From CAIVAT01 sp964525995 (GTDB lineage Bacteria; Bacteroidota; Bacteroidia; Bacteroidales; FEN-979): 64,000 nucleotides of DNA. Below, piece after piece: positions 54,098 to 63,573 of this stretch. Every line of letters begins with the position of its first letter. The first letter of the stretch is position 1. The stretch covers positions 1 through 64,000 of the forward strand of contig CAZGIM010000005.1 of assembly GCA_964525995.1 (NCBI GenBank). The letters run 5' to 3'. The notes under the pieces were generated by a model that ran no database searches, had not been told where the DNA came from, and saw only the letters and a program-made list of their open reading frames with translations. Position numbers and translations under genes: made by a program.

Positions 54098-55219
54098 ATG
54101 AAAAACCTGATTTTTTTTATTCTTTTCCTTTTTATCTCGACGGTGATTTTCGGGCAGGTGACAAAAACGACAGATCAGGATTTATTGAATCATTATCCCC
54201 TTCCGATGGTGGATAAGCGTGTTGAACTCCTGAGTATCGTCTTTCGCCTGGCAGGGAATTTTGAATACAACGATGACGCTTACCGGAGCTATGCTTCAGA
54301 TATCCACAACCACTTCGACAAGTACAAAGGTCATCCCCTTATTGTCTTTGCCAAAGAAATGAGTGATAAAAACGGGGTCGGTTTTGATGCCGTACAGGCG
54401 ATGGCAATTTACTTGAAACAGCCACCTTTGTTGGATCCACTGATTCCATTTTCCTCAAAAATCCCGGAACGAAGATGGGGACAGGACAATGCCGGTAAAT
54501 TCGTAGCGCTGTTGAAACAGTTCTACATTGATGCCCGATGCGATGCCTTCTTCACGGAACACGAAACCCTGTATCAAACCGCGCAGGAAAGAATCATACC
54601 GGTTTACAAAGCCCTGGATCTAAACTGGTACCATCAATTTTATGGCACAGTGACGGATGGCAGCCTGAACATCATCGCCGGATTGGGGCTTGGAGGAGGC
54701 AATTATGGTCCAAAAGCCGTATTTCCTGATGGGTCCGAAGCCATTTATGCCATCATGGGAACATGGTCGATCGATAGCGCCAATATGCCTGTTTATCCGG
54801 TGGATCACTACCTGCCCACCCTTATCCATGAATTTAACCATTCCTGGGTAAATCCCCTGACAAAAAAATATGAAAAGGAATTTGAAGATGGTGGGAAAAA
54901 ACTCTTCGACCTTATGAAAGAAGGCATGGGGAATCAGCATTATAACAGCTGGCAGACCATGATGAATGAATCGCTGGTAAGGGCCTCGGTAATCCGTTAC
55001 CTGTTGAAGCACCACCCCGACGGTAAAGCAGCCAAAGGACAACTGATCTCTGACTTCGGCAGGGGATTCTTCTGGATGAAAGGTCTTGTTGAAGCTTTAG
55101 GGTTCTATGAGAAAAACAGGGAAAAGTATCCGACACTCGAGAGTTACGTCCCGGTTCTGGTTGATTTTTACAACAGGGTGGCCATTGAAAGTGTAACGAT
55201 GTTTGATATAACAAAATAA
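54098..55219 (+). CDS. secreted DUF4932 protein with HExxH motif
   Basis: 373 residues with signal peptide (MKNLIFFILFLFISTVIFGQ). It contains LIHEFNHSWVNPL, a zinc-metallopeptidase type HExxH (HEFNH), about 240 residues in, and a Glu-containing segment downstream (NESLVRASVIRYL). The overall pattern fits the DUF4932 family. Peptidase activity is inferred only from the motif. Its partner gene is an oxidoreductase, which gives no clear pathway. Confidence 0.75.
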   Translation: MKNLIFFILFLFISTVIFGQVTKTTDQDLLNHYPLPMVDKRVELLSIVFRLAGNFEYNDDAYRSYASDIHNHFDKYKGHPLIVFAKEMSDKNGVGFDAVQAMAIYLKQPPLLDPLIPFSSKIPERRWGQDNAGKFVALLKQFYIDARCDAFFTEHETLYQTAQERIIPVYKALDLNWYHQFYGTVTDGSLNIIAGLGLGGGNYGPKAVFPDGSEAIYAIMGTWSIDSANMPVYPVDHYLPTLIHEFNHSWVNPLTKKYEKEFEDGGKKLFDLMKEGMGNQHYNSWQTMMNESLVRASVIRYLLKHHPDGKAAKGQLISDFGRGFFWMKGLVEALGFYEKNREKYPTLESYVPVLVDFYNRVAIESVTMFDITK

Positions 55220-55305
55220 GCAAGACAAATGAAATCAAGAACCATTCGACGAAACCTATAAATTGTACGATCAATAAAAAAGGAGTTTCCATGAAAAAGT
55301 ACCGG

Positions 55306-56697
55306 TCAGCGCCACTCGAAGAGCAATACGGGCGGTATCAGCAGCAGGCAACCCATGATCAGGAAAATCAAAGAGAGCGGGAGCATGAAACGAATCCATT
55401 TGTCGTAGGGGATGTTGCCGATAGCCAGGATTCCCATGGTGACCCCGCTGGTGGGGAAGATATTTGTGAAAAGCCCGTCGCCTAACTGGTAAGCCAGAAC
55501 AGCCGTCTGCCTTGTGATCCCGATCAGGTCGCTAAGTGGCGACATGAGGGGCATGGTAAGCGCGGCCTGTCCCGACCCCGATGGAACAAAGAAGTTCATG
55601 ACGCCCTGAAACAGGAACATAAACTGAACGGAGACCACCTTAGGGAATTGATCCATGGAGCCGGCAATACCGGCCAGGATAGTGTCGATGATTTTGCCGT
55701 CGGTTGCCACGATCAGCATTCCGCGGGTAAGCCCGATCACCATAGCAGCCGTCATCATATCACGGGCGCCCTCAAGAAATGCTCCTACGGCTGCGTTGGC
55801 CTTCAACCCTGAAAAAATGGCTGCCAGTAACCCCATGGCGATGAACAGTCCTGCGATTTCATTGATGTACCAGTCCCAGATATTTACTCCGACGATCAGC
55901 ATGACGATGGATCCGAAGAAAATGGCCAGGACCAATTTTCTTTTCAAGGTGAAGGCAAGGTCTTCGGCCGAATGGTAAGCTGTCAGATCCCGCTTCCGGT
56001 CGATCTCATAAACAAGACTTTTTTCCGGATTCTTTTCAATCCGGCGCGCATACCACATCACGAAGGCAATGGCAGTGGCCATCAGGATCACCCACACCAC
56101 AAGCCTGTATTCCCAGCCGCTGAAGACGGGGATCTCAGCAATACCCTGGGCGATGCCGATGGTAAAGGGATTGCTGAACGCGCCGGCAAATCCCGAGGCT
56201 GCGCCAATGAACGGTATGGCAATGCCGGTAAGTGAATCGTACCCCATGGCTATGGCCAGCGGAATGGTGATGAGAATAAATACCATAACCTCCTCACACA
56301 TACCGAATGATGCTCCGGCTAAAGAAAAGAGGAACATGATGATCGGGATGATGAATTTCTTGATGGCCGGGTTCTTCCGGGTCATCTCCAGTATTCCCGA
56401 CAAGCCGGCGTTGATCGCACCGGTCTTATTGACGATCCCGAAGGCGCCTCCGATCAGGAGAACAAAGGCAATGATCTGGGCTGCCGAGATCATACCCCGG
56501 ATGGGAGCGGTAAAGAGTTCCATCATCCCCTGCGGGCTGGGGTCAACATGATGGTAAGTGCCGGGAACCACCACTTGTCGACCGTTAAGATCATGGCGCT
56601 GAAATTCACCGGCCGGGATGATCCAGGTCAATAAGAGAAAAATAATAAGGATGACCGATACAATGATCAGGGTGTGTGGGATCTTCTTTTTTTCCAT
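55306..56697 (-). CDS. YfcC-family (DcuC-like) transporter
   Basis: 463 residues from the ATG opening MEKKKIPHTLIIVSVILIIF. A 14-codon longer frame starts upstream of the likely transcript start and is rejected. About 12-13 helices; YfcC/arginine-ornithine-type signatures include LLTWIIPAGEF, FGMCEEVMVF, GSAGFAGAFSNPFTIGIAQ-like and VPSGSGQAALTMPLM. Family members carry C4-dicarboxylates, basic amino acids or short-chain fatty acids across the inner membrane; the substrate here is unknown. Convergent with the DUF4932 gene. Confidence 0.87.
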   Translation of the reverse strand: MEKKKIPHTLIIVSVILIIFLLLTWIIPAGEFQRHDLNGRQVVVPGTYHHVDPSPQGMMELFTAPIRGMISAAQIIAFVLLIGGAFGIVNKTGAINAGLSGILEMTRKNPAIKKFIIPIIMFLFSLAGASFGMCEEVMVFILITIPLAIAMGYDSLTGIAIPFIGAASGFAGAFSNPFTIGIAQGIAEIPVFSGWEYRLVVWVILMATAIAFVMWYARRIEKNPEKSLVYEIDRKRDLTAYHSAEDLAFTLKRKLVLAIFFGSIVMLIVGVNIWDWYINEIAGLFIAMGLLAAIFSGLKANAAVGAFLEGARDMMTAAMVIGLTRGMLIVATDGKIIDTILAGIAGSMDQFPKVVSVQFMFLFQGVMNFFVPSGSGQAALTMPLMSPLSDLIGITRQTAVLAYQLGDGLFTNIFPTSGVTMGILAIGNIPYDKWIRFMLPLSLIFLIMGCLLLIPPVLLFEWR

Positions 56698-56736
56698 CGG
56701 GATAACAGATAAAACGGACAGGATTTCGATTCTGTA

Positions 56737-56744
56737 CAAAATTA
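56737..56744 (-). promoter_or_regulatory. -7 element of the YfcC promoter
   Basis: TAATTTTG on the minus strand (perfect TAnnTTTG), 39 bp before the chosen start. A TTTG 22 bp upstream may be the -33 element. Confidence 0.5.
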
Positions 56745-56813
56745 TTCCATATTTCCAATTTTAAAACAAATCAATATTATCCTTATTGAAATATTTATTT
56801 TGATGGTATTCAT

Positions 56814-56821
56814 TATATTTG
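56814..56821 (+). promoter_or_regulatory. -7 element of the T9SS-sorted protein promoter
   Basis: TATATTTG, perfect TAnnTTTG, 33 bp before the ATG at 56855. The -33 element is not at standard spacing. Confidence 0.5.
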
Positions 56822-56854
56822 CAATAATTGATGTCAAACTAAAATTTTAAACCC

Positions 56855-57952
56855 ATGAAAAGATTTTTACTTGTCGTAGCAGTTCTGCTGCTGCTTGTGT
56901 CAAATTCCTTCTCCCAGGCGGAATTCAGTACTGGCGCACTGAAGATTGGAATCAATGAATATGGCGCCATTGAACTATTCACCGCGGATGAGGTTTACCA
57001 AATTGATCGCGCCTCCATCCTGGTAGCCAGCGGTCCCGATGCCGTTTTTGATTATAAGAATGATGCGAATGAGGACGAACCTACCGTTCTGGTTGCCAAT
57101 CCTACGCAAAGCGACTTCGAAATCTACGGAGCTTACAACAATACCTATTCTGGCGATCCTCCCGATGTGATCGTTAAACTGCACGCTTATGGCTGGAACG
57201 ACGGGGGATATGTCATTCTAAAGTTCATCATCAAGAACAACGAAACAGCCGCCATGAATGCCATGGCAGGTCTCGATATCATTCCTTATATTAATGAGAT
57301 TTATGGATACGATACCGTCACGTACAACAACACCGAAGGAGTGGTTAGGCTTCACCGAGGGAATCAAACTAATGTAGGCCTGAAACTGCTTTCGACCACA
57401 CTCGGATCACTCTACTCTTTTGAATGGTATGACGAATATTATGTTGACACAAGTTACTATAACTGGATGAATTATGGTTCTCTTCAACCCCAGTATGTCT
57501 CGAATACCGGCGACGGTCCTGTTATCATCACCGCACAAGCCCCGGTAGCCCTCAATGCAGGTGAATCATTCAACGTTTATTATGCCATGGCCCTTGGGGA
57601 GAACGAACAGGCCATGCTGAATAATATTGCTGTTGCAGAGGATAAATACCAAACGCTGATTACTGCAGTTGATGAAAAGGGAATTGCCGCACAGGGACTG
57701 CAACTTGACCAGAACCAGCCCAATCCCTTCCGGCAAACCACGGCTATCCGTTACACACTTCCCGAAAGTGGCAAGGTCAGTCTGAAAGTTTACAATGTGT
57801 TTGGAAACGAAGTAGCCACCCTCATCGATGGAATTCAGGCCAAGGGTAGCCATAGCGTGAACTATAGCGGGAATGATCTTCCCGCCGGCGTTTACTACTA
57901 CACCCTCAGGGTGAACGGCGAAGCGAAGACTGGTAAGATGATTGTACGATGA
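56855..57952 (+). CDS. secreted protein with T9SS type A sorting domain
   Basis: 365 residues. Signal peptide MKRFLLVVAVLLLLVSNSFS. A beta-rich domain of about 270 residues is of unknown type, with WNDGGYVILKFIIKNNET and NAGESFNVYYAMALGENE. Then comes a type A sorting domain (LDQNQPNPFRQTTAIRYTLP through GVYYYTLRVNGEAKTGKMIVR in parts), the best-defined form of this signal in the window. The N-terminal domain resembles cell-surface proteins that Bacteroidota express strongly, but no function can be assigned. A clean terminator follows. Confidence 0.82.
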   Translation: MKRFLLVVAVLLLLVSNSFSQAEFSTGALKIGINEYGAIELFTADEVYQIDRASILVASGPDAVFDYKNDANEDEPTVLVANPTQSDFEIYGAYNNTYSGDPPDVIVKLHAYGWNDGGYVILKFIIKNNETAAMNAMAGLDIIPYINEIYGYDTVTYNNTEGVVRLHRGNQTNVGLKLLSTTLGSLYSFEWYDEYYVDTSYYNWMNYGSLQPQYVSNTGDGPVIITAQAPVALNAGESFNVYYAMALGENEQAMLNNIAVAEDKYQTLITAVDEKGIAAQGLQLDQNQPNPFRQTTAIRYTLPESGKVSLKVYNVFGNEVATLIDGIQAKGSHSVNYSGNDLPAGVYYYTLRVNGEAKTGKMIVR

Positions 57953-57962
57953 AGATTCTGAT

Positions 57963-57996
57963 AAAAAAAAGGCGGCCAAATGCCGCCTTTTTTTTT
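57963..57996. terminator. bidirectional rho-independent terminator
   Basis: A-run, GGCGGC, loop CAAAT, GCCGCC, T-run. It lies between convergent genes and can serve both: the T-run follows the stem on the plus strand and the A-run supplies the same on the minus strand. Confidence 0.9.
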
Positions 57997-58009
57997 ATCT
58001 CTTCTTTCA

Positions 58010-59209
58010 TCAAAGCTTGATCCACACCACAGTCATTGCATGCGGACTAACCCCGGTGATCCAGTCTTCGGGATTGGAGCCGTCGAGGTTGGCGCGGATG
58101 ATCTTACCATCAGGATCCGAATTAGAGATCTTGTAACCCCAGAACAGTTTATTCCGCTGGTAATCGATGGTGATTCCCCAGGTTGCTTTCGACCCATAAT
58201 CGCCAATCTTTGTGAGGGCGGAACCATCAAAATTACACATGAAGATGCCATCATCGGGCGCTACGGTGCCTTCTGAACCATAGAGAACCAGGTATGCTTT
58301 TGCATTTTTGAAGTCCATCTCGAGGGCGGTGCCATCCACATCGGGAATGATCTCCGTCATACCGGAACCATCGAAATTTGTTACCCAGAATCCTCCGCTG
58401 TAATCGGTCTTGTCGTTGACCAGGTATATTTTATTAGTGGCGGGATCATATTGTATGTCGATGGGATATTCGGGCGGATTACCCGTGGTATTGATATGAA
58501 CCTCTGGATTGGTTCCGTCGAGGTTGCATTTGTAAATCCCTCCGGTACGTCCCCAGTAAAGTTTATCTCCCAGCACAAACATACCCTGCGCGTCGCCCAC
58601 GATCTCCTGTCCGGGAACGCTGGCATCCAGAATTTTTTCCGGTAATTTTCCATCAGGGCTGAAACGGTAAATGATCTGGTTGGAATAATCGGAAATATAG
58701 ACTTTCTTGTGTGCCGTATCGACAGCGATACCATACGGCCGATCCATATCCAGCGGAACGAAATCCTGCACCAGGGGAGCTGCCTCATCCAGGATCACCA
58801 TGTGCCCGTTCCCCGGCGTTCCCCGTGAGGTGAAATAGAGCACCTGGGTCAACCCCGCATTCGGATCCTTTACATTGATCACCATGGTCTTGACCAGTTG
58901 GTTATAATAAACCGGATTCACAGCTGTACAGGTCAGTTTTACATTGTAAAGTCCGGGAGTTGCATAGCTGGTCGAAGGATTGGCTTCCGTAGAGGTTTGA
59001 CCGTTCCCGAAATCCCAGAGATAGCTCTTTGCATTCAGCGAAAGATTGGTGAATGTAACATCGCAGGGAGCATACCCTTCGTTGGTGACGGTATAATCGA
59101 AGTTGGCTATGGTACTGGCCAGGGGAGTCCCCATGTCCTTCTCCTTGCATCCGGCGACGGTTATCATGACCATCATGATCACGGCCGAGAATATAATATT
59201 GATTTTCAT
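58010..59209 (-). CDS. lipoprotein with PKD domain and YWTD-like propeller
   Basis: 399 residues with lipobox ITVAGC. Residues about 35-105 form a PKD domain (NFDYTVTNEGYAPCDVTF, YLWDFGNGQTSTEANPS, YATPGLYNVKL). Then a YWTD/low-density-lipoprotein-receptor-like propeller with repeats such as KVYISDYSNQIIYRFSPDG, KLYWGRTGGIYKCNLDG and KLFWGYKISNSDPDG. It is the third gene of the SusC-SusD operon (31 bp after SusD). It may be a surface glycan-binding lipoprotein in the position of SusE/SusF, although it shares no sequence with them. Confidence 0.82.
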   Translation of the reverse strand: MKINIIFSAVIMMVMITVAGCKEKDMGTPLASTIANFDYTVTNEGYAPCDVTFTNLSLNAKSYLWDFGNGQTSTEANPSTSYATPGLYNVKLTCTAVNPVYYNQLVKTMVINVKDPNAGLTQVLYFTSRGTPGNGHMVILDEAAPLVQDFVPLDMDRPYGIAVDTAHKKVYISDYSNQIIYRFSPDGKLPEKILDASVPGQEIVGDAQGMFVLGDKLYWGRTGGIYKCNLDGTNPEVHINTTGNPPEYPIDIQYDPATNKIYLVNDKTDYSGGFWVTNFDGSGMTEIIPDVDGTALEMDFKNAKAYLVLYGSEGTVAPDDGIFMCNFDGSALTKIGDYGSKATWGITIDYQRNKLFWGYKISNSDPDGKIIRANLDGSNPEDWITGVSPHAMTVVWIKL

Positions 59210-59239
59210 ATTTTTCAGGTTTGTCTGTTAGCAAATTGA

Positions 59240-60574
59240 TCAATAACCGGGATTTTGTGTCATCAGCGTATTGGTCTGAAGTTCACTGAGCGGAATCGGA
59301 AATAGCGTATATTTCTCGTCGATCCCCAGCACGGAGGCAGCCCTCTTTGTCCTGACAAGGTCGCTCCAACGCTGTCCTTCGAAGGCGAACTCATGACGCC
59401 GCTCATTTTCGATAGCGAGTTTCAGCTCGGGAATACTGGCAGCAGTGGTCGGATCGAGACCGGCACGAAGCCTGATAGTGTTGATATCGGCCCGGATGGC
59501 TTCAGTGTCCCCGTTTGTGTAGGCCAGCGCTTCCGCCCTGATCAGGTACATCTCCGCTAATCGCAATACGAACACACGGTCGGCGCCCGACACAATGTCG
59601 CGGTATTTGAACGCGTAAGGCAGGTAATTCTCATCAAAGGCAACCGATGAAGCGAAGCGTACCGTGTCGGTAGTCTGGAAGCTTTGAACAAATGCCGCCG
59701 GCGGGGATACCTCGTAACGGCCGGTCAGGCTGACAGGGAAAAAGTACTGTGCCAGCCGGTTATAGTTCTGGGCATCGAAAATGACCTCGAAAATCGCTTC
59801 GGTGGCATTCCCAGTGAAAAGTTCGGCATATGCCGGCGCCAGCACAAACCCTCCCAGGTTGATCACATTTTCGGCTTTGGCGATGGCTAATTTGGCGATG
59901 GCTGGATCGTTAGTCGCCTGGAACTGGGTCAGGTAAACCCTGGCGAGCAACGCCGACGCACTGAAAGAGCTAGCCCAGCCGGCGGTGCGTGTGGCAGGGA
60001 GAATGTTCTCGGCATTCAGCAGGTCGTTTATAATCTGGGAATTGACTTGTGAAACACTGCTCCGTGCCTGGTTGATGGAGGAAAGGTCGGAAGTTGGTTT
60101 AGTCTTGACAGGAATTCCTCCAAAATAGTTAAGAAGGTTGAAATGCGACAGGGCTCTCAGAAACAGCGCATCGCCGGTAAACATATTCCTTTCTTCCGTA
60201 GTCATCTCAATACCGCCGATACGATCGAGAACATTGTTGACCCTGTTGATGCAATCGTAGTTGGAGGCCCAGATCCCGTCAATAATGGCATTATCGGCAG
60301 CGATCTGGTTGTCGGCGATCTGCTGATAATCGCGGGTCGTACCGGTCCATGCCAGGTTATCGGCAGCCAGGTCATCGGCAATGACCCGGTTGCGACCGTA
60401 GTTACCGACATCATGAAGTGAATAATAAGCCCCTGTGATGGCTTTTTCAACGCCGGCCTTATCCTTAATGGCCTGGTCGGCCGAAATCGACTGTGCAGGC
60501 TCCACTTCCAGCATCTTGGTGCAGGATACTGTGGTCAACCCCAGAATGATCAGAAAATATATGATATTTTTCAT
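59240..60574 (-). CDS. SusD/RagB-family outer membrane lipoprotein
   Basis: 444 residues. Lipobox LTTVSCTK. TPR-rich SusD fold with N-terminal AITGAYYSLHDVG and the RagB/SusD C-terminal signature RLAEMYLIRAEAL followed by LAIENERRHEFAFEGQRW (typical 'ERxxELxxEGxRxxDLxR' end). It forms the lid of the SusC barrel and binds a glycan or other nutrient at the cell surface. The substrate cannot be told; no glycoside hydrolase lies in this operon within the window. Confidence 0.95.
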   Translation of the reverse strand: MKNIIYFLIILGLTTVSCTKMLEVEPAQSISADQAIKDKAGVEKAITGAYYSLHDVGNYGRNRVIADDLAADNLAWTGTTRDYQQIADNQIAADNAIIDGIWASNYDCINRVNNVLDRIGGIEMTTEERNMFTGDALFLRALSHFNLLNYFGGIPVKTKPTSDLSSINQARSSVSQVNSQIINDLLNAENILPATRTAGWASSFSASALLARVYLTQFQATNDPAIAKLAIAKAENVINLGGFVLAPAYAELFTGNATEAIFEVIFDAQNYNRLAQYFFPVSLTGRYEVSPPAAFVQSFQTTDTVRFASSVAFDENYLPYAFKYRDIVSGADRVFVLRLAEMYLIRAEALAYTNGDTEAIRADINTIRLRAGLDPTTAASIPELKLAIENERRHEFAFEGQRWSDLVRTKRAASVLGIDEKYTLFPIPLSELQTNTLMTQNPGY

Positions 60575-60592
60575 CGCTTTTATCTGTTTAAG

Positions 60593-63502
60593 TTAAAACA
60601 TTAGGTTTAAACCGATCATAAAGGTCCTGGACTGCGGATAGGTGAAGAAGTCGGTACCGATAATGATGTTGCTCGAACCGCCGTAGTAATTCACCTCAGG
60701 GTCCATCCCGGTATAATTCGTGAAGGTGAAAAGGTTCTGGACCGTGGCATATAGTTTTGCCGATTTCATCCCGATCTTCTTGATCCAGTCTTTTCTGAAA
60801 TTGTAGCTAAGAGTTACATTTTTTATGCGAAGAAATGATCCGTCCTCGATAAATCTCGATGATTTATAAGTGTCGCCCACCCTTGGGAACTGGGTGATGT
60901 CGCCGGGTTTTTTCCATCGGTCGATCATTCGTTTGGTCTGGTTGTCTTCGCCCGATCCCGACTCTAAATAGATCAGGGTTCCATTGAAAACATCGTTCCC
61001 GTAAACACCCTGTAGGAAAATGGACAGCTCGAAATTCTGGTAACTGAAGACATTGGTGAATCCCGCGGTGAAATCAGGATTCGGATCGCCGGTCTTGACC
61101 CGGTCGGCCGAAGTGATGGTTCCATCGCCATCCATGTCCTCATAAACAAGGTTACCGGTTGTAGGATCAACCCCAAGGCAATTCAATCCGTAGAAAATAC
61201 CGATCGGCTGGCCCACTTCGACCCGGTTGCCACCCCTGCCCATGTCGTCAATGGGCTGATCCTGGTAAAGACTTAGAACTTTATTCTTGTTCGTGGCGAA
61301 GGTGAGGGCTGAGGTCCAGGTGAACTTCTTGTCAATATTTACCGTATTCAGCACCACCTCAAGTCCCTTGTTTTCCAACTGGCCGATGTTTGACGAGATG
61401 CTGTAAAATCCCGAAGAAGATGGGATCGGCCTTTCAAGCAACAGGTCTTTCGTATGGTTGTAATAAACATCGAAATTCAGATTGACCCGGCTCCGGAACA
61501 TCGAAATATCGAACCCTATACCAGTCTGCGCGGTGGTCTCCCATTTAAGATCCGGATTGGGAAGCTGCGTAGGTGCGATCCCCGAAGCGCCCCCGTAATT
61601 ATAACCTGCACCATAGAGACCTAAGGAAGCAAAATCGCCGATCCCGTCATTTCCAGTCAGTCCGTAACTGGCGCGGAGTTTCAGCTCATTGATCCATTTG
61701 ACCGGTTTCAGGAACGATTCCTCCGACATCCGCCAGGCAAATGAACCGGCCGGAAAATAACCGTAATGGTTATTTTTACCAAATTTGGATGAACCGTCGG
61801 CACGGGCAGTCAGTGTAAAAATATACCGGTATTTGAAGTTGTATTTGAACTGGCCAAAGTACGAATTCAGCACCCGGTCGAGTGCAGAAGCGGATGCTGC
61901 ACGTATGGTACCGGCTGAAGCAATATATTGAAGTTCATCGTTCGGGAAATTGATCCCCTCAATATAGGTCGCACGGTTTGAATATTTCTCGAAACTGTGC
62001 CCGATCAGCACATCAATGTTATGCTTTTCCTTAAATTCCCTGATGTACTGCAACACATTGTTGGTAGTGATGTTGCTGGCGTAATTGGTCCCTTCGATCC
62101 CCAGGCCGTTATACTTCTTTCCCTGGCGGGTGGTGGTGGGGTCGTAGCTGTGTTCCCGGAGGCCGTATACATCCACTCCAAATTTGGAAGTAAAGGTAAA
62201 TCCATCAAGAAATTTATACTCGAGATAGGCATTTCCATTGGTACGGTTCGTATAGGCCATGTTGATCGAATTTTTCGCGATAGCCACCGGATTGGCATAA
62301 AAAGCGCTTTCATCGTATTCGCCGTTGGCATCATAAACCGGGTAGATGGCCGGAATGGACATGGCATTGGGCAATGGACCGTTCAGGGTTCCATCGCCTT
62401 CAATGCGGGCATTTTTTGCATAGATGATGCCGACACCACCGCCGATAGTCAGGTTGGGAAGGATCTTGTAATCGGCATTCAGTCTTCCGCTATATCGTTG
62501 ATAAGAGGTTCCCAACACCACTCCAGACTGGTCGTAATAGTTTCCGGAGATGAACAGTCTGAATTTATCATTCCCGCTGCTGACTGAAAGTTCGGTATTG
62601 GCGGTCGGAGCAGTGACCAGGATCTCGCTCATCCAGTCGGTATTGATCCCCTGTACACTGGTGCCTTTGTACTCGTTCCATTCGGTGGCATCCATCATCG
62701 GTATAATACGCTCCTTCGGCAGTGTTTGCCATCCATAACTAAGGTTTAGAGACACATCAGTCTTGCCGCGACTACCTTTTTTGGTGGTGATCAGGATGAC
62801 CCCGTTGGAGGCCCTGGCCCCATACATCGAAGTTGCCGACGCATCTTTCAGAATGGTCATCGATTCGATATCGTTGGGATTGATATCAGTCATTGCATTC
62901 AGCTCCTGCCCGCTCATCCCGACCTGCGAATACTGGCCGGTAATGGTAGGTATTCCGTCGATCACGATCAACGGCTGATTACTTGCATTGATGGAGCTTC
63001 CTCCCCTGAGTTTGATCATGTTCTGACCTCCGGGCGTCCCCGATTGCGTATTGACAGTCAAGCCAGCGGTCTGTCCTAACAACACTCCATCGATGGTTCG
63101 TAGGGGAACGTTTTTGATCTCCTCTTCATTGACCAGTTCGATGGAGCCGGAAATGAGTTTTTTGCTCGTGGTGCTATAACCGACCACTACGAGTTCACCC
63201 AGTGCAATATCCTGGTCACTTAGCTTTACATTGATTACTTTGCGCCCCTCCAGCGGGATCTCCTGCGTTTGCATTCCTACAAAGGAATAGACCAGGATGC
63301 TCCCCACCGGCGCAGCGATGGTGTATTTTCCGTTCAGGTCGGAGGTAGTCCCGTGAGTGGTTCCCTTCACCAGGATGGTAACACCTGGGAGGGGTGAGTT
63401 GTCATCGGCAGAGACGATCGTCCCGGTAACATTGATGTCCTGTGCAGCAAGTCGCCCCAGGAACACCCCGAACAACAGCAACAATAGGTAGTGTTTTTTC
63501 AT
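60593..63502 (-). CDS. SusC/RagA-family TonB-dependent outer membrane transporter
   Basis: 969 residues from the ATG opening MKKHYLLLLLFGVFLG; an upstream ATG 18 codons earlier gives a poorer signal. CarboxypepD_reg-like domain (VTGTIVSADDNSPLPGVTILVKG), plug domain with the SusC signature (NQPLIVIDGIP, ASATSMYGARASNGVILITTKKG), then a 22-strand barrel ending FMIGLNLMF. It imports the ligand captured by SusD using TonB energy. No FecR/ECF sigma gene is visible inside the window edge, though one could lie beyond it. Confidence 0.96.
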   Translation of the reverse strand: MKKHYLLLLLFGVFLGRLAAQDINVTGTIVSADDNSPLPGVTILVKGTTHGTTSDLNGKYTIAAPVGSILVYSFVGMQTQEIPLEGRKVINVKLSDQDIALGELVVVGYSTTSKKLISGSIELVNEEEIKNVPLRTIDGVLLGQTAGLTVNTQSGTPGGQNMIKLRGGSSINASNQPLIVIDGIPTITGQYSQVGMSGQELNAMTDINPNDIESMTILKDASATSMYGARASNGVILITTKKGSRGKTDVSLNLSYGWQTLPKERIIPMMDATEWNEYKGTSVQGINTDWMSEILVTAPTANTELSVSSGNDKFRLFISGNYYDQSGVVLGTSYQRYSGRLNADYKILPNLTIGGGVGIIYAKNARIEGDGTLNGPLPNAMSIPAIYPVYDANGEYDESAFYANPVAIAKNSINMAYTNRTNGNAYLEYKFLDGFTFTSKFGVDVYGLREHSYDPTTTRQGKKYNGLGIEGTNYASNITTNNVLQYIREFKEKHNIDVLIGHSFEKYSNRATYIEGINFPNDELQYIASAGTIRAASASALDRVLNSYFGQFKYNFKYRYIFTLTARADGSSKFGKNNHYGYFPAGSFAWRMSEESFLKPVKWINELKLRASYGLTGNDGIGDFASLGLYGAGYNYGGASGIAPTQLPNPDLKWETTAQTGIGFDISMFRSRVNLNFDVYYNHTKDLLLERPIPSSSGFYSISSNIGQLENKGLEVVLNTVNIDKKFTWTSALTFATNKNKVLSLYQDQPIDDMGRGGNRVEVGQPIGIFYGLNCLGVDPTTGNLVYEDMDGDGTITSADRVKTGDPNPDFTAGFTNVFSYQNFELSIFLQGVYGNDVFNGTLIYLESGSGEDNQTKRMIDRWKKPGDITQFPRVGDTYKSSRFIEDGSFLRIKNVTLSYNFRKDWIKKIGMKSAKLYATVQNLFTFTNYTGMDPEVNYYGGSSNIIIGTDFFTYPQSRTFMIGLNLMF

Positions 63503-63573
63503 ACGTTCAGGATTTAGTGAGAATATTAAGTCTGTTTTTACATTGGAGATTTCCAACAGAGGATTTCATGGTT

